Origin: CAZICM01 sp964537685
Lineage (GTDB): Bacteria > Myxococcota_A > Polyangia > Polyangiales > Polyangiaceae
Assembly: GCA_964537685.1 (NCBI GenBank)
Contig: CAZICM010000036.1
Location: 30,676 to 94,675, forward strand
Direction of reading: 5' to 3'
Length of the DNA: 64,000 nucleotides
Numbering within the stretch: the stretch's first letter is position 1; every line of letters begins with the position of its first letter. The notes beneath the pieces are model-generated. The model did no database searches. It had not been told where the DNA came from and saw only the letters and a list, made by a program, of their open reading frames with translations. This document shows positions 59,572 to 64,000 of this stretch, one piece after another. Made by a program: the position numbers and the translations under genes.

Positions 59572-61322
59572 GCGGACGAACCCCGCTAAGCGGCTGGCTG
59601 ATCCTTTCATTCACGGTCACAGGCGCCGCAGCCTGCGGACTCCTCGGCGATGCTCCAGAGCCTGCGGACCATGGCCCCGCTCAATCAAGCGCTCTTTCCC
59701 CCGACGCGGGCGACGGAGGAATGAATTGGACAGGCGATGCATCATTTAGCGCAAGAAATCCCCATGTAAAACAACTGCGCTGTTCCCGCTGCCACGATGA
59801 AAGCGATCGGGCCCAAGAAAACTGGCGCAAACGAGCCCAAAGCATTGGTCACGATCTCAGCAATATTAAAGAAGGCCGCACGGATTGCCAATGTTGCCAT
59901 CTCGGCAAAGTCCAGGGTTTTGCCGATCCCATTGACGAGCGCTGCCTCGAATGTCACGACAATATTCATGTCACCATTCCCGCCATGGGCAAAGCCCACT
60001 GTGTGAGCTGCCATGACTTCAGCCATCCCGAGGCTGGACTGTACTTAAGGGCGAGCGCGTGGGAGTGTCAGCGCTGCCATCAGGAAAAACAAGGCCAACA
60101 AAAAGCCATCGATATTCATGGAAGCGGGGAATGCGAAAGCTGTCATAGCCCCCATACAGAACCTTGGGTTTCCCCTAGAGCCTGCACGGATTGCCATCCT
60201 TCTCAGAACTTGGTCCACACCAAAACGCCTGTGCTGGGCGCCCAAGCCTGCGAAGATTGCCACCAGCCCCATGAAAATGCCCATGATGCCTCGGGCCGCT
60301 GTCAAAAGTGTCATGACCCCGGCAGCGCCGCCGCCAACAAGGCCCAGCCGGTCGATGCTACCCATGCCCTCTTTCCAGGGCACGATCACTGCACCCAATG
60401 CCACAAACCCCATCAATTCAGCGCCGAAAGCGTAACAGATTGCAAAAGCTGCCACGGCGGAATTCATGTGATGAACGTGACTGGCAAGGGGGAAAAAGAA
60501 CATCAAGATTGTGAAAGCTGTCACAAGCACCACGATGCCAAGGCCAATGCGATCACGGCCTGCCAAGGCTGCCATCAAAACTTAAAACCGACGCATCCCG
60601 ATCCCAAACATCAGGGTTGCACGGGCTGCCACAATCCCCATCCCAAGGAAGCCCAGACAGCCGTTGCACAGGCTTGCAGTTCCTGCCATTCCCAAGCCCA
60701 CAGCGACAAAGCCTTCCATGCTGGCACCGAATGCACAAAATGCCACACCCCTCACGCCTTCTCCAAAAACGAAGCCCCCGCCTGCATCCAGTGCCACACC
60801 GCCGAAGCTGTTAAAGCCGGAAAACTTCCCGGCCATTCCGAATGTCAGAAATGCCATGCGTCGCACAATCCCCTCCCCTTCCAAAAGAGCTGCGATGACT
60901 GCCACCAAGTAGAGCATGCCACCGCACCGGGAGGACACCAGGACTGCAAGCGCTGCCACGATGTCCACGATGGAAGCCGGGGCGCAAACGCGGCCTGCTC
61001 AACCTGTCACGCCACCCAAGCCAAGGTGGGCCATGGCAACAAGAGCTGCGAGACCTGTCACCGTGCCCATGGCCCCAAGGGTGTTGAAAAATCGCCCACA
61101 TGCACCCAATGCCATGCGCTAGGACAGCTTCCGGCGCTCCATCAGAGTGTTCCCCACCAAGCCTGTAATGCCTGTCACAGCGCCCACGGCGCGACCAAGA
61201 GCGATCGGGCAACCTGCATTCAATGCCACACTGCGCAACGCGATCATGAGCCCATGGCCAAGGTATGCTCGGGTTGTCATCGTTTCGTGGGGAGCACCGC
61301 GCTGGTCGCTCCTAAAAAGTAG
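59568..61322 (+). CDS. Twenty-six-heme cytochrome c lipoprotein
   Basis: The ATG at 59568 overlaps the stop of the 13-heme gene. The 584-residue product has a lipoprotein signal (GWLILSFTVTGAAACGLLGD) and 26 CxxCH sites counted one by one, from CSRCH near residue 75 to CSGCHRF near 570, about one per 19 residues. Long stretches have a regular spacing with CxxCHxxH (for example CEDCHQPHENAHD, CTQCHKPHQFSAE, CETCHRAHGPKG), where the second His may ligate a neighbouring heme. Such a chain could carry electrons over a long distance in the periplasm or outside. It ends the five-gene unit; the next gene starts 109 bases later. Confidence 0.9.
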   Translation: MSGRTPLSGWLILSFTVTGAAACGLLGDAPEPADHGPAQSSALSPDAGDGGMNWTGDASFSARNPHVKQLRCSRCHDESDRAQENWRKRAQSIGHDLSNIKEGRTDCQCCHLGKVQGFADPIDERCLECHDNIHVTIPAMGKAHCVSCHDFSHPEAGLYLRASAWECQRCHQEKQGQQKAIDIHGSGECESCHSPHTEPWVSPRACTDCHPSQNLVHTKTPVLGAQACEDCHQPHENAHDASGRCQKCHDPGSAAANKAQPVDATHALFPGHDHCTQCHKPHQFSAESVTDCKSCHGGIHVMNVTGKGEKEHQDCESCHKHHDAKANAITACQGCHQNLKPTHPDPKHQGCTGCHNPHPKEAQTAVAQACSSCHSQAHSDKAFHAGTECTKCHTPHAFSKNEAPACIQCHTAEAVKAGKLPGHSECQKCHASHNPLPFQKSCDDCHQVEHATAPGGHQDCKRCHDVHDGSRGANAACSTCHATQAKVGHGNKSCETCHRAHGPKGVEKSPTCTQCHALGQLPALHQSVPHQACNACHSAHGATKSDRATCIQCHTAQRDHEPMAKVCSGCHRFVGSTALVAPKK

Positions 61323-61350
61323 CCCTGCTCTTTGCACAGAGCGGGTGTGT
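61323..61350 (+). terminator. Possible terminator after the cytochrome operon
   Basis: CCTGCTCT and AGAGCGGG pair over 8 bases with one T-G wobble, around a loop of about 6 bases. The T-run that follows is weak (TGTGTTTC). Confidence 0.4.
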
Positions 61351-61431
61351 TTCTACAATTAGAACATATAACACAAGGCGGGATTTTTTTCTCCTTGCTT
61401 TTCAAAAGTGTGATCATTTATCTTCACTTGC

Positions 61432-63783
61432 ATGAGCAATGCACGGGCGGACTTGGACGCGATCACCCTTGAAAATCGCTTTGTTCTTGAACATCTGGCG
61501 GGTTCAGGCGGGATGGGCGATGTCTACAAAGCCTTTGACCGGGAACGCGGAACACCTGTCGCCGTCAAGGTGATGCGCGATGGAATGAGCGACGACGCTA
61601 CACGCTTTATGCGTGAGGCTCATATCCTTTCGGAGCTAAATCATCCTTATATTGTGCACCATGTCGCTCACGGTCTCACCGAGTCAGGAGCCCCCTGGCT
61701 TGCCATGGAATGGCTGGAAGGAGAAGACCTTTCTGAACGTCTGGCCCGAGGCCGCCTCGCCCTTCAAGATGCCATCGAATTGGCTATCTATCTTGCCACC
61801 GGCTTGGGTTTTGCTCATGCTCATGGAATCACCCATCGTGATCTAAAACCGAGCAATGTGTTTCTGGTAGGCAAGCAATTAACCGACATTCGCATCTTGG
61901 ACTTTGGCATTGCGCGCATTCAGATGAGCACGCATATCACCCGAACGGGCGCTCTCATTGGCACACCCGCCTATATGTCGCCGGAACAGGCCCGCGGCGA
62001 GTCGTCCATCGATGCGAGAACCGATGTGTATTCCTTGGGATGTCTGCTCTTCGAATGTCTTACGGGCACCCGGGTCTTTTCAGGAACGCATATCGCGGCC
62101 ATGCTGGCAAAAATTCTCTTTGAAGAAGCCCCCAGATTGCGGGACCGAATCGGTAGCATGCCCGAGGTATTGGACGATCTTGTAGCGCGCATGCTAGCGA
62201 AAGAGCCCTCGCAGCGCTTTGAAGATGGCAATGCGGCCGCCGCGGCCCTCAAACGACTGGGGGCTTTACATAGCCCAGAACTAGATCCCACGCTGGAAAT
62301 GCCTCCTCCCCTGGCCCGGGGACTGACCAGCAGCGAGAAGCGGGCGGTGGCGGTGATCTTAATCGGCGCAGCAGCGATCAGCCAAAGGCCGCGTTCACAG
62401 ACGACACGCACCCTAACGGTGACAACGGGCCAAGCCCTGGCCTCCGAAGCCGAGCGGCATGGGGGACATTGCGAAGTCCTGCTAGATGGTTCGGTGGCCG
62501 TCGTCCTTTCGGGGAAAACCCTGGCTACCGATTTGGCTGCCCAAGCCGCCCGCCTTGCGCTCTCGCTTCGTTCGATCCTGACCCAAGCCGATATCCAAAG
62601 CGCGGGAGGCGATCGCCCTATTGCGCTGGCCATGGGCCGGGTTGGTTCGACCGAGCGCGTGCTGATGGACCAAGCCATTGACCGGGCCGCGAAGCTGTGC
62701 AGTCTCGCGGCGGGCGATGAAAAGCCTATTCTCCTGGATGAAGTCGCGGCAGGACTGCTCGATGCCCGTTTTGATATGCGGGAATTCGAGGGCGGCTTTT
62801 TGCTCTTTGGTGAGCGCGCGCTGGCCGAGGGAACGAGAACCCTGCTTGGAAAGGCGACTCCATGCGTAGGACGCGAGCGCGAATTGCGGATTATCGAGCA
62901 GAGTTTTGAGGAATGCATGGAAGATGGCTCGGCACAGGCCGTGCTGGTCACGGCACCGGCGGGTGTGGGCAAGTCTAGGCTAGGACAAGAGTTTCTCCGC
63001 ACAGTGCAAGATCGGGTCAAGGATTTTACCCTATGGGTAGCACGGGGGGATTCTTTGAGGGCAGGTTCTCCCTTGGGCATGCTGGCGCAAGCATTGAGGG
63101 GGGCGTGTGGTGTAAAAGAAGGCCAAGCCCTCGAGATAAGGCGTGAGCATGTGCGTGCTCATGTACGAGAGCGGATGGCATCTTCGGATCAATCCCGGGT
63201 GGCGGAGTTCTTGGGGGAAATCATTGGCACACCCTTTCCAGACGAAAACAATCTCGTTCTCCGGGCGGCCCGGCTCGATGCTCAGTTGATGGGCGATCAA
63301 ATGCGGGATGCCTTTTTGGAATTGCTCGCGGTGGAATGCAATGAGCGTCCGCTGATTATTTTGCTTGAAGATCTTCACTGGAGCGACCGGTCGACCCTTC
63401 AGTTTTTGGATCGAGCCCTAAAGGCCATGTTTGATCGGCCTTTGTTTATTTTGGCCCTGAGCCGGCCGGAGGTACGCGATATCTTTCCGGGCATGTGGGC
63501 GGAGCGAAAAGTGGTGGAAATTCGGCTTAAAGAGCTAAACCGCAAGGCGATCGAGCGCCTGGTCAAGCATGTGCTTGGCGAGGCGGCGCGGCCTGACACC
63601 ATCGAGCGAATCGCGCGTTTATCGGAAGGCAATGCCTTTTATTTGGAGGAACTGATTCGCTTCGCGGCGGATGGCCGAGAGGGCATTAGGAAGAGGCAGA
63701 TCCAAATTTCAGCGCGTGGCGCGCGTTTCGCGGGGATTTACCATGGTTTGTGCTTCCCATCCATAGCACTCTATGGCACTTGA
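61432..63783 (+). CDS. Ser/Thr kinase with cyclase-like and AAA ATPase domains, C-terminus truncated or replaced
   Basis: The 783-residue product has a kinase domain at 15-275 (glycine loop AGSGGMGDVYKA, Lys46 in VAVKVM, HRD at 135-137, DFG at 157-159). A region at about 300-460 resembles the nucleotide-cyclase-like domain of this family (RAVAVILIGAAAISQRPRSQ, GDRPIALAMGRVGSTERVLM). An AAA_16 ATPase follows, with Walker A at about 508-516 (TAPAGVGKSRLG) and Walker B-like LIILLEDLHWSD. Relatives usually go on for several hundred residues with TPR-like helices after EELIR. Here the sequence departs near residue 752 into IRKRQIQIS and stops. A rearrangement or sequence break is likely. Confidence 0.85.
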   Translation: MSNARADLDAITLENRFVLEHLAGSGGMGDVYKAFDRERGTPVAVKVMRDGMSDDATRFMREAHILSELNHPYIVHHVAHGLTESGAPWLAMEWLEGEDLSERLARGRLALQDAIELAIYLATGLGFAHAHGITHRDLKPSNVFLVGKQLTDIRILDFGIARIQMSTHITRTGALIGTPAYMSPEQARGESSIDARTDVYSLGCLLFECLTGTRVFSGTHIAAMLAKILFEEAPRLRDRIGSMPEVLDDLVARMLAKEPSQRFEDGNAAAAALKRLGALHSPELDPTLEMPPPLARGLTSSEKRAVAVILIGAAAISQRPRSQTTRTLTVTTGQALASEAERHGGHCEVLLDGSVAVVLSGKTLATDLAAQAARLALSLRSILTQADIQSAGGDRPIALAMGRVGSTERVLMDQAIDRAAKLCSLAAGDEKPILLDEVAAGLLDARFDMREFEGGFLLFGERALAEGTRTLLGKATPCVGRERELRIIEQSFEECMEDGSAQAVLVTAPAGVGKSRLGQEFLRTVQDRVKDFTLWVARGDSLRAGSPLGMLAQALRGACGVKEGQALEIRREHVRAHVRERMASSDQSRVAEFLGEIIGTPFPDENNLVLRAARLDAQLMGDQMRDAFLELLAVECNERPLIILLEDLHWSDRSTLQFLDRALKAMFDRPLFILALSRPEVRDIFPGMWAERKVVEIRLKELNRKAIERLVKHVLGEAARPDTIERIARLSEGNAFYLEELIRFAADGREGIRKRQIQISARGARFAGIYHGLCFPSIALYGT

Positions 63784-64000
63784 CGATCCTCTTTGCCACG
63801 CTCGCATGGGTAACAGGGCGGGCAACAAAGCCTTGCATCGGTGGTTCTCGCCTCACTCGCCCCCATTCCTTCCGTCCTCATCCTTTCCCATATCCATCCA
63901 TGCCCAAAGCGGCTTGACCTCGCCCATCTCATCGCCCGTCATCCTTGGGAAATGACCTTCGTATCAATACACGCCCCAATTCCACAAGGGCTTGCAATGT
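63784..64000 (+). other. Unassigned right edge with short hydrophobic frames
   Basis: No gene can be supported. One plus-strand frame is open from 63814 to the edge and reads SLASVVLASLAPIPSVLILS with a later AHLIARHPWEMTF; another frame just upstream reads LWHLTILFATLAWVTG. Together they could be a damaged membrane protein start, but no start codon with a ribosome-binding site is present. Confidence 0.35.

Noticed and set aside
61971..63080. A 369-codon minus-strand frame opposite the last kinase gene
   Set aside because: Ser/Arg/Ala-rich antisense shadow of a gene with clear kinase and ATPase motifs.
1..64000. tRNA, rRNA, riboswitch, phage or insertion sequence
   Set aside because: No such feature could be recognised by eye on either strand; short ones could be missed without a covariance search.

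Overview
The window reads as chromosomal DNA of a Myxococcota bacterium (myxobacterium-like, probably nearer the Polyangia than Myxococcus). The grounds are an adjacent mglB-mglA pair whose MglA carries the diagnostic TVPGQ G3 motif, three large eukaryote-like Ser/Thr kinases, many lipoproteins with Gly/Ser/Ala-rich linkers after the lipobox cysteine, an ECF sigma factor gene with a coupled membrane protein, and MopE-type repeat proteins. Base composition looks moderate by eye, not extremely GC-rich. No rRNA, tRNA, CRISPR array or intact insertion sequence was recognised.

Layout. 0-5 kb, mostly minus strand: a cut-off nucleotidyltransferase-like gene, a VWA lipoprotein, alanine racemase, a Cys-rich lipoprotein, a tiny basic protein and the mgl polarity GTPase switch. 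5-10.4 kb, plus strand: a TPR/DUF3857/transglutaminase giant and a phytochelatin-synthase-like protease. 10.4-14 kb is accessory and partly decayed: an HExxH protein, a short relic of a second phytochelatin-synthase-like gene, a broken minus-strand gene and a membrane-anchored TIR protein. 14-19 kb, minus strand: a hydrolase, then a peptidase/decarboxylase/enoyl-CoA hydratase group. 19-30 kb holds a caspase-like (CHAT)-kinase fusion that overlaps a TPR lipoprotein gene tail to tail, YbaK, a second kinase and a peptidoglycan peptidase. 30-38 kb: cysteine dioxygenase-like protein, peptide deformylase, a degenerate M48 protein and two tandem MopE-repeat/SPRY-like lipoproteins. 38-50 kb: ECF sigma unit, a NapC-like cytochrome, an orphan ABC ATPase, the ergothioneine pair egtD-egtB, and FabV next to a fatty acid desaturase.

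The most striking region is 53.9-61.3 kb. Five plus-strand genes follow one another with overlapping stop and start codons at every junction: an OmcA/MtrC-type decaheme lipoprotein with a collagen-like leader, a 12-heme lipoprotein with CX3CH and CX4CH sites, a Cys-free protein that may be an outer-membrane beta-barrel, a 13-heme lipoprotein and a 26-heme lipoprotein. Together they carry 61 heme-binding motifs. This looks like an outer-membrane electron conduit (extracellular electron transfer). The NapC-like tetraheme protein at 41.7 kb is a plausible inner-membrane electron donor, but that link is inferred only.

Several coding interruptions (11.7-12.1 kb and 34.7 kb) are explained by one extra base in a homopolymer. 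They may be young pseudogenes or sequence errors. The kinase gene ending at 63.8 kb departs from its family near residue 752, and the last 217 bases could not be assigned.
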